A stretch of DNA of 64,000 nucleotides from Monocercomonoides exilis (GCA_001643675.2 LSRY02000004.1:1411501-1475500), one strand, 5' to 3'; positions 48,890-60,982 are shown, counted from the stretch's first letter. Numbers and translations: made by a program. The notes: generated by a model from the letters alone, not told the origin.

Positions 48890-51800
48890 TCAGCCAACTC
48901 CCTCTTCCTCAACCACATCTTCATCACCAGTCTCACTTTTCACAACCCCAGCATATTCCACCTCACTTCCCTCACAGTACCCCTTCTCCTTCAACTCCTT
49001 CAACATCTCCAACTGTTTCATTAGCAGCGTCATCTTGGAATACAGAAACAAGCAAACTTCCTCACGTGACATGTTTTCTTTGACGTAAAGATCAGCCAGT
49101 TCTGTGTGATCGAAGAGGTGAACGAAGGAAGAAAAAGAAGGAAGAAGAAGAAAAAGAAGGAAGAAGAAGAAAAAGAAGGAAGAGTAAGAGATAGAGGAAG
49201 AGTAAGAGGAAGAAGAAGAAGAGTAAGAGGAAGAAGAAGAAGAGTAAGAGGAAGAAGAAGAGAAGAAGAAGGGCGATGCTGCAACCTCTGTGCAGAGAGC
49301 CTTCTTCTTGCAGTGGTTGGTGTCTGTGCAGGAGAATCGAGTGGAGACGAAGGAGAATACGACAGAAGCACACGGACAGGCGCAGAAGGCGTTGAATTCA
49401 ATGAATTAGACAGGGAAGTGCGGTCAGATGGAGGCAGAGAGGAGGTGGATGTGATGTTTGTGTTGATGTGATTGTCAGATGAATGCGATGTGAAGGAAGA
49501 GCAGCTGCTGGCTGAGAGCTCAATCGCTCCTGCTGATTGTAAGTGTGGGGTGGTGCTTCTCAAATGAGATGATGATGATGATGATGATGAAGAGAAAGAA
49601 TTTGAATAAGAAGAAGAAGAAGAAACAACCGAAGAAGCAGTTGAAATGACTGTTTGTGGTTCATTTATTTCTTGTTCTTGTTTCTCTCTTTCTGCTTCTG
49701 CTCCTGTTTTCTTCACCCCATTTCCTTCTTCTTTGAACTTGGCACTCTCCTTCGCTTTTTCCTCCTCCATCATTCGATACACCCTCAGCTCATTCATCCT
49801 CTTCTGCTTCATCCGTTCCTCTCGAACTTCTTCTTCTTCCTCCTCTTCTTCTTCTCCTCCTCTTCCTTCTTCTCCTCCTTCCTCATTCGCCTTCTCCTTC
49901 TCCTTCTCCTTCTCCTTCTCCTTCTCCCTGTTCCTTCCTCTCTCGTTGTTCATCATCATGCCCCATCGTCTCTTCTCCTTCTTCTTCCCCACAACTTTCT
50001 CTGCATAGCTGTCAAACCGGTAAACTTCCACCAGCTCCTGCTTCCTCTGCGGTATGTGCTCAACTCGTGCCTGCTCAGCATCATCATTCACGTGGTCTCC
50101 TTGAATGAGTGAGAAATCGAGTGGAAGAGGTGGAATATACTCAAGGGGTTGTTTGGATCCTTCAACTGAAGAGGAAAAAGAAGAGGAAAAAGAAGAGGAA
50201 AAAGAAGAGGAAGAAGAAGAGGAAGAAGAAGTCTTTGAAATATCTGCTTGTATCGTCACTTTGGTCGGCACCAAACTTGATCTTGTGTTTGCGTGCAAAC
50301 CTTCTCCATGACTGTTGTTCTGCTGCTGATGAGCACGATAAGAGGAAGAGGTGGAAGAAGAAGAAGAAGAAGGATACTGCTGGCTTGACTGCCCAGCTAA
50401 TCTGCGTGACTTGGTGAGTGACTGTGCTGTAGATGAAGGGCGAGGTGGATATGCATGCAGAGCAACTGTGGTGGTGGTTGTGGCAGAGGAGCCAGAAGAG
50501 ACAGAACTGGAGTTGTAAGGGTGTATTGAAAAAGAAGTGATAGAAGAAGCAGGAGAAGAAGAAGAAGAGGAGGAGGAGGAAGCTGAATACAATCTGGCAG
50601 ACTCCACACGTGTGGGCGACAGATACACCCTGTCTCCGTTCTGCAGCTGGGCTGGTGAGTTGATTGTGCTGTACCTGCCATTCACACCAGGAGAAATAGC
50701 AGAAGCATTCGAAGAAGAAGAAGAATAAGAAGAGGAAGAAGAAGAAGAAGATGATGATGAATTCATTGTTCCTATTGAAGTCCTTCGAGCGTTCCTTGAC
50801 GACGCAAAAGTGCTCCCAGCGCGGGACGAGCCAGGGGGAACAGCTGCAGACGAAGGCTGATAGAAAGAAGGTGTGGAGACAGCAGGCAAAGCGTGTGTTT
50901 GTGTGTCGCAGAACGTGGTGGCTGGAAAAGAAGGCTGGCGACACGCACTCGAAAGCGATTTAGGCACAGTTCTGTCACCATCATTGGATTTTTCTCTTTC
51001 TCTTTCATTTTCTCTTTCTCTCTTTCTTTCTCTTGAAGAATCATTACTTCTCCCTCTTTTCCCCACTGCGTATCGGAACGACCGCTCCATCACAACCACT
51101 GCCCCATCAGCTGCATTTGTGTCTGTCTGTAGTTGTTCATTCACCTCTTCCTCTTCTCCTTCTCTTCCTTCCCTTTCTCCTTCTCATTCTTCTTCCTCTC
51201 TAACATCTGCATTAAACTCCCCTTCCTTTCCTCTTTCACCAAATCCTTCATGTGCCCCTGTCAAGTTGTGCATCATTAGATTCGCCTTCGACGACGAAAA
51301 CCGCAGCGCCGGTGACAAAATCGGTGGATAGCTCTCTTGTTGCTCTGTCTGCTCTGACTGCTCGGCTGCTTCATTTGAATTCTCGTTCACTCCAATTCGA
51401 CGGTCACTGAAAAGCGGCTCTTCATCAAAGCTATCTTTTGAACCATTTGTCTGATAGCGCGGAAAGCCAGATTCGAATCTCTCTCTGTCGTGAGAATTGT
51501 ATTCAATTTCGTCTTGCTCGTTTTCATGTTTTTCTTTCCTTCCCTCTCTCTGTTCCCCTCCTTCTCTTTCTTCTCCTTCTCCTTCCTCCTTCTTATTTTT
51601 CCTCATCTCCCTCAATTCTCTCTCTTTTCTCAAATATGCAATCTGTTCACTCATCGACATCAAATGAAATGGCTTCGGCTGGTTTGTCTCTCCTTGTGTG
51701 TTTTGCTTAGTCCCATTATTTACAGAGGAAGAAGCAGAAGTCGAAGAAGTAGATGAAGATGAAGAAGTTGTATTTGAAGAAGATGCTGTTTGTGCTGCTG

Positions 51801-51927
51801 CTCCAAACGCCGAAGATGTGCCACCTCCGCTCTGCTCCGCCTGTAGCCCCAGCGCCTCAATCCCTCTTTCTCCTCTAAACCTCCTCACCAGCCCCCCCCC
51901 CCCCCCCCCTCTCTCTCTCTCTCTCAT
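48890..51927 (-). CDS. Ser-rich and charged protein; frames interrupted, gene model uncertain
   Basis: Three minus-strand open segments lie in line. 51927-51184 is Gly/Ser/Glu-rich and includes MSMSEQIAYLRKERELREM. 51144-49030 is in the same frame, with poly-Ser runs and Lys/Glu stretches. A short segment ending at 48890 is in another frame, with a helical LYVKENMSREEVCLFLYSK and LLMKQLEMLKELKEKG. The in-frame TGA at 51184-51186 would be removed by a 78-base GT-AG intron (51204-51127), but that intron is purine-rich, unlike others here. The shift near 49110-49250 falls in a TCT/CTT-type repeat, where slippage or assembly error is likely. The start at 51927 lies in a GA/poly-G tract and may be wrong. 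No family recognised; it could be a pseudogene. Confidence 0.45.
51892..51925 (+). repeat. C18 homopolymer followed by (TC)8
   Basis: An 18-base poly-C run followed by TC dinucleotides lies at the apparent 5' end of the Ser-rich gene on the other strand. Its length is easily miscounted by sequencing. Confidence 0.85.
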
Positions 51928-52990
51928 TCACACTTCTCACTATTCCCAATGAGCTGCAACAAATATCTGCTTGTGAATCCACTCACAAAATGAAGAGGAA
52001 ACAGCGCATCGAGGCAAGCAGGAAGAACACAAAGTGGTATAACATTCAATCAATGAGGGGAAAAAAGTGAGAAGGCATAGAGAAGAAATGATGAAAGAAG
52101 ATCGATGATTGATGAGAAGCATTTTGTATGTGCTCTGATTGCATGCATCTGACGCAAATGAAAAGAATGGAGGCAACTCATTCGCCAGGCAGTGCATCTC
52201 GAGATTGCAATTGAAGAGATGGGTATATAACAGAGAAGATGCAGATATCCGGAAAGAAGAAGAGGAGGAGGAATTGCAGCAGAAGATATGTTTGATAGCC
52301 AAATGTGTGCTGCACAAACAGAAACGCCAAATTATCAACGTCAAGCTTGCTGTTTGCAAAAATTACAAATTGTTTCAAGAGCAAAATCCGAGTGAAGTTG
52401 GACAGAATGTTGTTCGACTGCCAACAAATATTTGATAATTGGATTTCTCGTTGTTGGCGTTTTTCCTTTCTTTTGAAGCAAAAGCGGTATCAGAAATAGA
52501 TTTTCGTTGCTTTCCATGTCTGCCCAGCACAGTCCGAGAAATAGGAAAGCCTTATAAATAAAACTGATATTTTGGGGTTCTCCTTTTTTCCCTTGAATTG
52601 TGGCTATTTTTTGTGATAAATATCCTTCTCTTGATGTTGCCAGCCACTTTCCTTTTCCAAAAATATCACAAACTGTTCCCCCTGCCTTATGCTTCCAAAA
52701 TGCTACATAATTTTGTGCAGATTTTGTCCTTCGCAGAATTCCATCCATAAATCTTCATTCAATAAAATAACAATTGAATTTGTATTCATCTCTTGTTCCA
52801 AATAAAAATCATGTATCTTGCGTAACTTCCTTTATATCCCAATTGCTATATAATAATATGTTCTATTCTCATCGTAATGCTCTCCAACGTGAAGATTTGC
52901 TATTTGACAGACAAGAAAAGTTCCTTTTCTTTGAAAAGGAAGCAAACAGAGCAGTTTTCCAATATAATGAAAAAATTGTAATATTATCAT
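51928..52990. other. Left flank of the large element, no secure gene
   Basis: Overlapping open frames occur on both strands. The longest is 52748-52341 (-), 135 codons beginning MDGILRRTKSAQNYVAFWKH, of mixed composition and possibly an exon or gene relic. A plus-strand frame at 52774-52992 runs to the element border. None has a recognisable domain. Confidence 0.4.
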
Positions 52991-53459
52991 AAACATTAAA
53001 AAATAGAAAGTATTAGCAAACCCGCAAAAAGTTGGAAAAGCAAGTGGTTTTAAAAAAATGAAAGAAACAAAACTCCAGCTTTAATCAGAACCATATCTTT
53101 TTGAATTTTTGAATATTTATTAAAAAAAAAACAAATATCAGAAAATTTTTGATTTTTTGTTTAATAGTTATTTATGTGATAAGAGTTAGAAAAATGTTTT
53201 TTCTGAATTTTAAAAACTTGTATTCATGGAAAAAACTTCTGTTTTCCGCTTCAAACAATGAAGATGACAGAAGGATCAGAATCTCGATGCCACTTTTTTT
53301 TGTTCAAAATGGTTTATTTCATCGATTTAACTTCATCTATAACCAAAAAACTGCTTTTTGAAATCTGCAATTTTCGCCCTTTAGCGCGTAATTTTTTGAT
53401 CTTTTTGCCCTCGAAAAAAATAAAATATAGGGTCGGATCCTTTTTTTCATTCAAAATTG
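52991..53459 (+). repeat. Left terminal inverted repeat, 469 bp
   Basis: Starts AAACATTAAAAAATAG and ends TTCATTCAAAATTG. The reverse complement is at 60983-61451. It includes a GC-richer stretch near 53384 (CGCCCTTTAGCGCG). Confidence 0.9.
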
Positions 53460-53850
53460 ACAATGTTGAGAATAGTCGAATTTATAAAATTTGTAATTTA
53501 AAAATCGTAAACGGACAGTTAGCTTATAGAATTTCCGATATTAAATTTTATTTATTTTTTTAATAGCAATGTTAATGTTATTGATGTTTTCATATTTTTC
53601 ATTTTTTATTTTTATTTTAAATTATGATATGTTTTTTTGTAATTTTGAAGGATTTGTCATTTCATGAGAAATTTGTAATTCAAATAAAAAATATTTCATT
53701 CATTTTAAATGCTTTCTTGAGAAAACTGTTAAAAACAAACTGAAAATATCAAGAGAGGGAGTGAGAAAATTGAAAAAAGAAAAATTCTAAAATAAAAATC
53801 GTTAGGAAAAAAAAAGTAAAAATTAAAGCAAAAATAAACAAAGAACAAAA

Positions 53851-55745
53851 TCATTCAATCATTTGGTTTATTCTATAAAAACAAATTGCACCATTCCATC
53901 CTTCATTTGCCATTGCTTTCCAATATGCTTCATTGAAATGGGAATTCACCTGAGATATAACTCCATCATTGCACTCCAGCAGACTAAGCTCCCCAGTCGA
54001 TTCATCTCTTCCATCAACAACAACTGCTATAAAATGACCAATAGGCAAAGGTTTCATCGAATGAAGGACATATCCAATGAAATTGTAATCAATCCTAGGA
54101 AAGAAAGAAAACTCATGTTTCAGTTGATTTGTTGCACATGACGTCACCACCATCGATTTCGGAGTGGATCCACTTCCATGAAATGTGATAGTTTTGGGCG
54201 GTTGCATAACAGGGGAGTTTTCCTTTGAGCTATGATAAATTGCAAGGATTTTTGGGAACCTGTCAATTTGTGTCCAATACAAAAATGAAGTCTTGCACCC
54301 ACAATAAGCATCAACACATGGTTCCTCAGTTGATAACTGATCTGTTGCAGACAATGACAAATTTAACCCCTTCACAATCGATGGATGCATGATGGTGAAA
54401 TAAAACGAAGGATTTTGGTTATGAACACGAACATGAGAACACTTCACACACAGTTTGAATGAAGATTGCTTCACTGTGAAGTCTTTCTTGACATTGCACC
54501 CCTCCAAAAATGCATCGTTCAGAATTGCTTCATATGCCGTTGTGACCCCTAATGGATCAGATTTGCTCCCACCATGTTTTTGCACAAAATTCATAAATGC
54601 TGGAGTTCCCCACACTTTGTTTGTCACAGTTCTCCCTCTGATTGCACTGAAAAGTCTTCTGAAAATATACACTCCTCCACGTCTTTTTTTGATATCATAT
54701 TGCACTCCAAACGATGCCAGACATTGACAAATAGAAGCTAAAGCACATGATGATCCAAAATTTTTCAACTCCCTCCCACAATTCACCAACACCTGAACAT
54801 ATGAACGTGATTCTTTTGGTAAAGGATGAGCTGGAAATAGAAACGAAGGAGGAAATTGAAAAAAGCTACTCATTTGTGGAACTGTTGAAAGAACAGAATA
54901 AGGATTTCCTAATGCTTCCATTGAAGACTGTTGCTTCAAAGCAACAAACAAAAAAATAAACAAATAATTATTGATTTGCCTGTAAAATTGAATCAGGCAA
55001 TTTTTGAAAAAAAAAAAAAAAACAAACCTCTATTTCCATTTTCATTCCTCCTCCTTTAATATCTGAACATTTTTTATCTTTGCTCATTTTTAAACATTCA
55101 TCGCTCTCCGTTTCTTCATCGTCGCTTTCTTCTTCTTCAGACATTTGATCAACCACTTCATCTTCGTCTGAAGATATTACACTGTAACTTGATGAAGAAG
55201 ATTGCTTCCGAAAAATTGATTGAATTGAATTCTCTTCCTTTTTATCCTTCAAACATTCACCCAAACAGTTGATCTTGTAATTGAAATCTTGTATCAGTTC
55301 TTGCTGAGAAAACCACTCAGTCAGACACAGCAGCATTTTTTCTTGGATATACGGGTTCGATTCATTGAACGGGAGCTTCAATTTTTGGACAATCTTATGT
55401 AATGGTGCTTTTTTATATACAAATAATAAAAAAATAAAAACATAATAAATATCAAAATAAAAAATTATTAATTACAAAAAACAAAGAAAATAAAGGAAAA
55501 ACAAAAAGCAAACATCCATAATTTTTCATCAGATTATTCATTAGCGAGTTTCCGGGGATCGATTTGATAAAAAATTCGAAGAGGACTTTATTTGCATGAT
55601 CAACTGACATTTTTCTGAAAAAGTTCGATAGCATGTCCACATCATTCATTATGCTTTGTTTTCTCATGCTTGTGTGCGCACGGGAAAATCGAGAACCAGA
55701 CAACCTCCCACTTGACATTATGAATTTCCTTTTATTGGGTTTCAT
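53851..55745 (-). CDS. Element-encoded ubiquitin-specific protease-like protein (USP, C19)
   Basis: Three exons (55745-55514, 55407-55028, 54933-53851) join in frame to about 564 residues. USPs are cysteine proteases that remove ubiquitin. The Cys box is LKNFGSSCALASICQCL (catalytic Cys ~267), a diverged form of the usual GLxNLGNTCYLNSxLQCL. The His box is GHFIAVVVDGRDESTGELSL, then LECNDG with the Asn/Asp expected of a catalytic triad (~505). Two cysteine pairs (CVKCSHVRVHN ~365 and CVDAYCGCKTS ~415) could form the zinc site common in USPs. The N-terminal ~200 residues include an acidic Ser/Glu stretch and MNDVDMLSNFF, weakly like the NDVDSLLAYLF of the neighbouring fusion protein. There is no transposase domain. 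Key residues look intact, so activity is plausible. Confidence 0.75.
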
Positions 55746-56399
55746 CAGATTTTCACTAAAAATTTCAATTTGAAATATTTAATTCACATTTATAATAAAA
55801 AAAAATTATAAACTCTCTGGCTTTGGAAAAAAATCCAAAATCCTTTCATTCATCGAGAAAAAAATAAATTCAATTTTTTCTGTTTGAAAATTAAAAACAA
55901 TGACGATCACAAAATGACAATATTATCATGTGTCTGATTTATGCCGGAAATGATAAATAACGACATATGTACTTTATTTATTGGAAAAAAACTGTTTTCT
56001 GCTCCTTGCACTTTCCCCCCTTTAGCACTTTTTTTTTGATCTTTTTGACTCCTTCGAATTTTGAATTATGGATCTGATTCTTTTTTCATTGAAGAACAAT
56101 ATTATATATATTTTTAAGAACTTTTTATGTGAGAATGATATTTTTCATAAGACAAGAATATTTATGTGATGAATTTTTCAATAAACCTTCAATTTAAGAA
56201 TACTTAAATTTTTCCAATTTTTTTCTGATAAGAAATTTTTAAAATTTTTTTCTATAATTCAAATCATGTTAAAAAATTTTTTTAACAATTTTGGGTATAG
56301 TCAAATAATGAAAAAATAACAATACAAATTTTTTTAAATTAAAAAAAATTTATTTAGAATAATTGTGATTTACCATAAGAAAACATTTATTAGAGAAAA
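55746..56399. promoter_or_regulatory. Divergent intergenic region of the element
   Basis: About 650 bp of AT-rich DNA between the two start codons, so it probably holds both promoters. It contains the degenerate terminal-repeat copy listed separately. Confidence 0.5.
55978..56095 (+). repeat. Diverged internal copy of the terminal repeat's inner end
   Basis: It aligns by eye with 53349-53455 in the same orientation: CCTTTAGC, TTTTTTGATCTTTTTG, the GGATC region and TTTTTTCATT recur in order with substitutions and small gaps. Confidence 0.6.
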
Positions 56400-58709
56400 A
56401 TGTCGTTTTCTAAACGCGAATCGACATTAAATTCTCGATGCAATGTTCTATGGCAAGAAATAAAGCGCATCGGCGGAAATGACGTGGATTCGTTGCTTGC
56501 CTATTTGTTTTACACTTACAGGCAATCATCTTCAGTAATTAATGATTTACTGAAGTCTTTGAATGGTTTGGTTTTTTATTTTTTTGTATTGTGTTAAAAA
56601 TGTTATTTTGACTCTCGATTATTTTTTTCATTTGTATTTGTTTATTATTTATTTTTTTTGAAACAGAATATCACATAAAGCTGCTGGAAGACCTGTCTGT
56701 GGTGTACAACAACGCTCCATTGCACACTCAGACAACAATGCTGCAGGCGTTGTCTCGAAACACATCATTATCCGATTTACAGGACTATGGATATGATGTC
56801 ACAGAAGGAAAATTTATTTATGCGAAGCAAACGCTCAAAAAGAACCAAGGATTTATCATTCCTCCACAAAAACCTCATCTTCCGTCTTGCAAAAGTGGTT
56901 TGTTTTTATTTGAATTTTTTTTTTTGAATAATTTTCTCTGTTTATTTTAGGCTTAAATGAACAGGATTGGGAAAAGGGCAACAACTGGATGTTAGCCCAT
57001 TCAACTGAAGCCTCCACTTCGCTTCAGTCAGCAAAGAAAAAGCAGCGAACTGAGCCAGATTACGCAAGATTTATTGATGAAGCAGCTTGGGAAGAAGAAA
57101 TAATTACGGAAAATTCTTCTTCAAATAAAAAACAATCTTCTTCTTCTTCAACATCATCTCAACAAAATAAAAATTCAAAAACCATTTCAGAAAAAAATTC
57201 TTCTTCTTCAAATTCTTCTCCATCTCAAGCTGTTGATGCCCCTGTCAGTACTCCAATTAGGAGAGAAAGGGGTACAACAAAGAATCAAAATAAAAATTCA
57301 AATCACAAACGTCATTCTTCTCCATCTCCAATACCAATTCACAAAATATTCAAATCAAAAACTTCTTCTTCACAAATTTCAATTACAAAAAAATTGAAAG
57401 AAAAAATAAATTCTTCATCATTTCAAAATGATAATGTGTTTGTGAGTGAGCAATTAGTTGATTATGCCACTTCACCCACATTAATTCCACCTCAAGCATT
57501 TCAAACTCTTTTTTCTTCATTTTCTAAAGAGAATGACACTTCAACAGTTCAACAACAAAGCATTCAATCTACAAATAATGAAATATCTATTCAAAACAAT
57601 TCTTCAAAAAATATTTCAAAAAAGAATGCTAAAGAAAATTCAACAAAAAATCATTCTCATTCTCAATCTTCTTCAAATTCATTTAATACTTCGAAAACAT
57701 CATCACAAATAGCAAAAGGATTGCCAAACTTAGGCAACACATGCTATTTGGCTTCTCTTCTTCAATGTTTCTCTTCAATAACTATTCAAAAACCATCTTT
57801 ATTCAAAAAACAAACATCTTTGAAGAACACTCCTTCGCGTGTTGTAAGTGTTTGTCATCAATTGGCTAAAGATGGAACGTCAGTGCGTTCATGGATCCCA
57901 TCTCTTATTGACAAATGGGAAGATTTCTGCAACTATGGCAGCAGACAGCAACAAAATGTTGCTGAGGCGTTTGAAAATCTTCACCGACTTCTTCAAAAAG
58001 ATGAGTTGATAAGCAAGGATTCCTTCAATCCAGTAATCATCACTCATTTCAAATGCCAAAAATGCCAACAAATCACATCACATTTCAATGAATTTTGTAG
58101 CAATATTGTTATCAATTCTTCATCAACGCAACATGGATTATCTTCTCTCTTTGCAACTGAAGTTTTGGAAGGAAAGAATAGTGTCTATTGTGATGCATGC
58201 AAGGAAAAATGCTGTGCTGCGAGATGGGAGGAAATGGCTGCATTTCCAGAGGTGCTAGCCCTCTGTCATGAATGTACTGATTCTGCTAGTTCAGCACCTT
58301 CGAGAACATTACTAATGGAAACAGACAGAGTCAATCAACGCACGTTTTGCAAAGGGTTTTCTTCTAAAGATATTCAACATCTTCAAAAAGATAATCAAGA
58401 AACCATCATATATCATTTTTCTGGACAAATACTATTCAAACGTTTGAATCAAAATAATGGACACTACATTGCTGTTGTAAAAAGGAAAAATGGACATGAT
58501 ATCAAATGGAATGTTTGCAATGATGCTGATATGACAGAATTTGATAATGATAAATGGAATTCATCATGGAAAGATATTTACGCTCAGGGTTACACTCCTT
58601 CTCTTTCTTTCTACACAAAAGAAAAAACAAAACCAACACTATCTGCTATTCAATTTGGTGGTTCTTCTTCTTCTTCAGAAACATCAAATTTAAACACTTT
58701 AAATAACAT

Positions 58710-58753
<44 letters not shown>

Positions 58754-60114
58754 TCATCACTCCACTTCATCCAACAACTTCCATTCCACAACTATCATCA
58801 TCAATTACATCTTTTTATGGATTGGAAGCTTTGAAAGAAAAAAGAAAGAAAATGGGTATCTTTTCTCCCAACGAGAAAAGATTGATCTTCAAGCCCAAGA
58901 CGAAATTATGGAAAGAGTTTACAGAAGAAACAAATATTAAAGTTTCATTATCTCACTTCTACAAACTCACCACCAACTTCTCCAAAGCAAAAAGGCGCAC
59001 AGATCTCTGTGGCATGTGTGAGAAGTTGAACTATTTGGAGAATAAACTCAAATCTTCACAAAACAAAAATGGACTTTCTTCTGCTGAGTTTCACACTCTG
59101 AAACTTCTTCGACAACATCGTCTTGTTGCAGAAATGCAACGAAAACATTATCAATCAACTGTTGATAATCTGAAAGAGGGAGAAGCAGTCTTCGTCTTCG
59201 ACTTCAAAGAGAAGTGGAAACTGCCAATCCGAAAGAACCAACTTCAACAAGAGTTCTTTAACTATCAACAAGTTTCTCAATTCACAATCATCTCACTTCA
59301 AAAAATAAATAATCAACAAATAAAAAGAACATTCAACTTCTTCTCCGACTGCCTCTCAAATGATCACAGATTTGTTATTGAGTGTCTGGAATCTGTGGTC
59401 AAAAGACACTTCTTCGCAGACACTCACACTTTTAAGTTCTTCTGCGATTCAGGTCCACACAACCGAAATCGCTTCCTTCTTCACTTCATCCTCTCCAAAC
59501 AATCCAAACTTCTCAAAAAGAAAAATACTCAACTCAACTTCTTCGCTGAGCACCACGGAAAAAATATTTGTGATAGTGAATTTGGTGCGTTAGTGAATGC
59601 AATCGACAACAATCTTTCGACAGAACACATCACCACACTTCATGACTTAATCAACTTCTTCGAAAACAATATGAATAATTCGACATCAGCTTCTTCAACT
59701 TCACAATCGAACAACTTCTCAACATCATCAAACTCTTCACCATCTTCAACATCTGTCAATGACTCTGTGCATGAGAGGTACTTTGAAGAATATGAACCAT
59801 CTCAACAAATCTCGTGGCCATCATTGTCAGTTCCCCACATGAAAGATTACTTGTATTTTGAGCGCAAGGGCTCATTTGTCTGTGCTTCGGCTGTTGGATA
59901 TCTTCCTCAACGCTCTCTGGTTGCCCTCGAATCTTCGACAATGAAAGAAAAGGTTCAACGAACAAGGAAGTCATTTCACTCTGATATCACATCATCAAAC
60001 TCTTCTCTTCTTTCTCAATCTTCTCAAGATCTTCTTTCAAGGAGATTTGAGCTTCTTCTCGACTCTTCTTCTTTTAATGAATCTCAAAATTGTTCTTTTG
60101 GTGTCCCCTATTAA
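56400..60114 (+). CDS. USP deubiquitinase fused to a transposase-like (DDE/RNase H-type) domain
   Basis: Three exons (56400-56565, 56667-56897, 56951-60114) give about 1186 residues. After a Ser/Asn-rich linker, a USP domain starts with GLPNLGNTCYLASLLQCFSS (catalytic Cys ~393). It has zinc-type CQKCQ and CDACKEKCC pairs and the His box NGHYIAVVKRKN, then WNVCNDAD (~636-655). A poly-Ser run (~719-734) leads to a second part. This has CGMCEKL (~819), VFVFDFKEKWKLP (~882), KFFCDSGPHNRNRF (~963) and FFAEHHGKNICDSEFGAL (~999). The order DFxE, then SDG/CDSG, then HGKxxxD..FG matches a DDE-like domain found in eukaryotic transposon proteins (family recalled by motif, not searched). The Asp residues at ~882 and ~963 and the Asp/Glu near ~1004 are candidate catalytic acids. 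The first two exons encode an extra N-terminal domain. There are no frame breaks, so it is probably functional. Confidence 0.75.
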
Positions 60115-60123
60115 GAAACTAGT

Positions 60124-60251
60124 TGTTGTGTATGCTTAGCTGGCACTCTATCGGAAGGGTGCTGGACATGACTGTTCGTATTAGATATTGCAGCCTTCGG
60201 GCTGCAATATCCGGACCTGGATACGACGAACAGCCTCCCAGGTGCACAACA
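60124..60251 (+). ncRNA. Candidate structured RNA downstream of the fusion gene
   Basis: The segment is much more GC-rich than its surroundings. Predicted helices are: TGTTGTGTA (60124-60132) with TGCACAACA (60243-60251); GCACTC (60143-60148) with GGGTGC (60157-60162); CTGTTCGT (60172-60179) with ACGAACAG (60226-60233); and a 12-bp perfect hairpin GATATTGCAGCC/GGCTGCAATATC closed by a TTCG tetraloop (60184-60211). ACCTGG (60215-60220) could also pair with CCAGGT (60238-60243) as a pseudoknot. It starts 10 bases after the fusion gene's stop, so it may be a 3' UTR structure, a ribozyme or an independent RNA. Strand is taken from the gene. It is not recognised as tRNA or 5S rRNA. Confidence 0.45.
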
Positions 60252-60982
60252 GTTAGAATCCGATTGTTTTCTTGTGCTTTTTGTCCCTATAATGTCCCTA
60301 TAATTAAATTGGTTATTGTCCCGCTTATATTTGTATTAATCGAGATTCATAAATAGAGAGAGTTGTGAGGGAATTCATTGATCTTTGAGTGAGGTTTTTG
60401 GAAGGGAGAGTTGTTGAGAGTGTGAAGTGATGTTTTATTATTGTGTCTGTCTTTTTTCTTTGTTGAATTTGATCTTTTTGAGTCAAAGTGAGAGAAATAT
60501 CAGAAAGGGGAGAGTGGATGGAAAACAGATGGAAAATAGACAAGTTTGTTTTTGAACCTTTAATATAAGTATTCTTTTTTGTTTGGAATTGTCTTTGATA
60601 CCATGAATTTGTTGAAATAGTGCTATTTCTTCTTATATTTTTCATTGTTCAAAATTGTTGATATTTAGTTGATATTTGGTGATTGTTTTATGATTATGTG
60701 ACAGAATTGTGTTTTTTTGAAAGTTATTGAATTTGATTAGAAAATTTCTAACTGTTTTCAATTTTTTAAATGATTAATATCATGAAGTACTTTTTGTTTT
60801 TTTATGTCATTTTGATTGGTGGATGATTGTTATTTTTTGACGTATTTTTTTTCATTTCACTCATTTTTCTATGATTTTCAGTAAAACTCAATTACAAAAA
60901 TGAAACACATTTTTGAAACGACCACTCATCTAATCATTCAGTAATGCATGAAAAATGAAAAAATATGACACATATTCAACAA
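60252..60982. other. Element 3' region, AT-rich
   Basis: AT-rich DNA between the folded segment and the right terminal repeat. A minus-strand 106-codon frame (60645-60325) lacks a recognisable domain. Nothing else seen. Confidence 0.5.

Noticed and set aside
51927-52748. Minus-strand frames 52359-51940 and 52748-52341 as 5' exons of the Ser-rich gene
   Set aside because: No splice sites with matching phase were convincing, and one frame looks like an antisense shadow.
53149-53563. Open frames inside the terminal repeats, identical in both copies
   Set aside because: They lie within non-coding inverted repeats, have no domain, and are identical only because the repeats are.
60124-60251. Folded segment as a tRNA, 5S rRNA, hammerhead or HDV-like ribozyme
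   Set aside because: No tRNA T-loop or anticodon arrangement, no hammerhead core, and helix order differs from HDV. A loose resemblance to part of SSU rRNA was too weak to claim.
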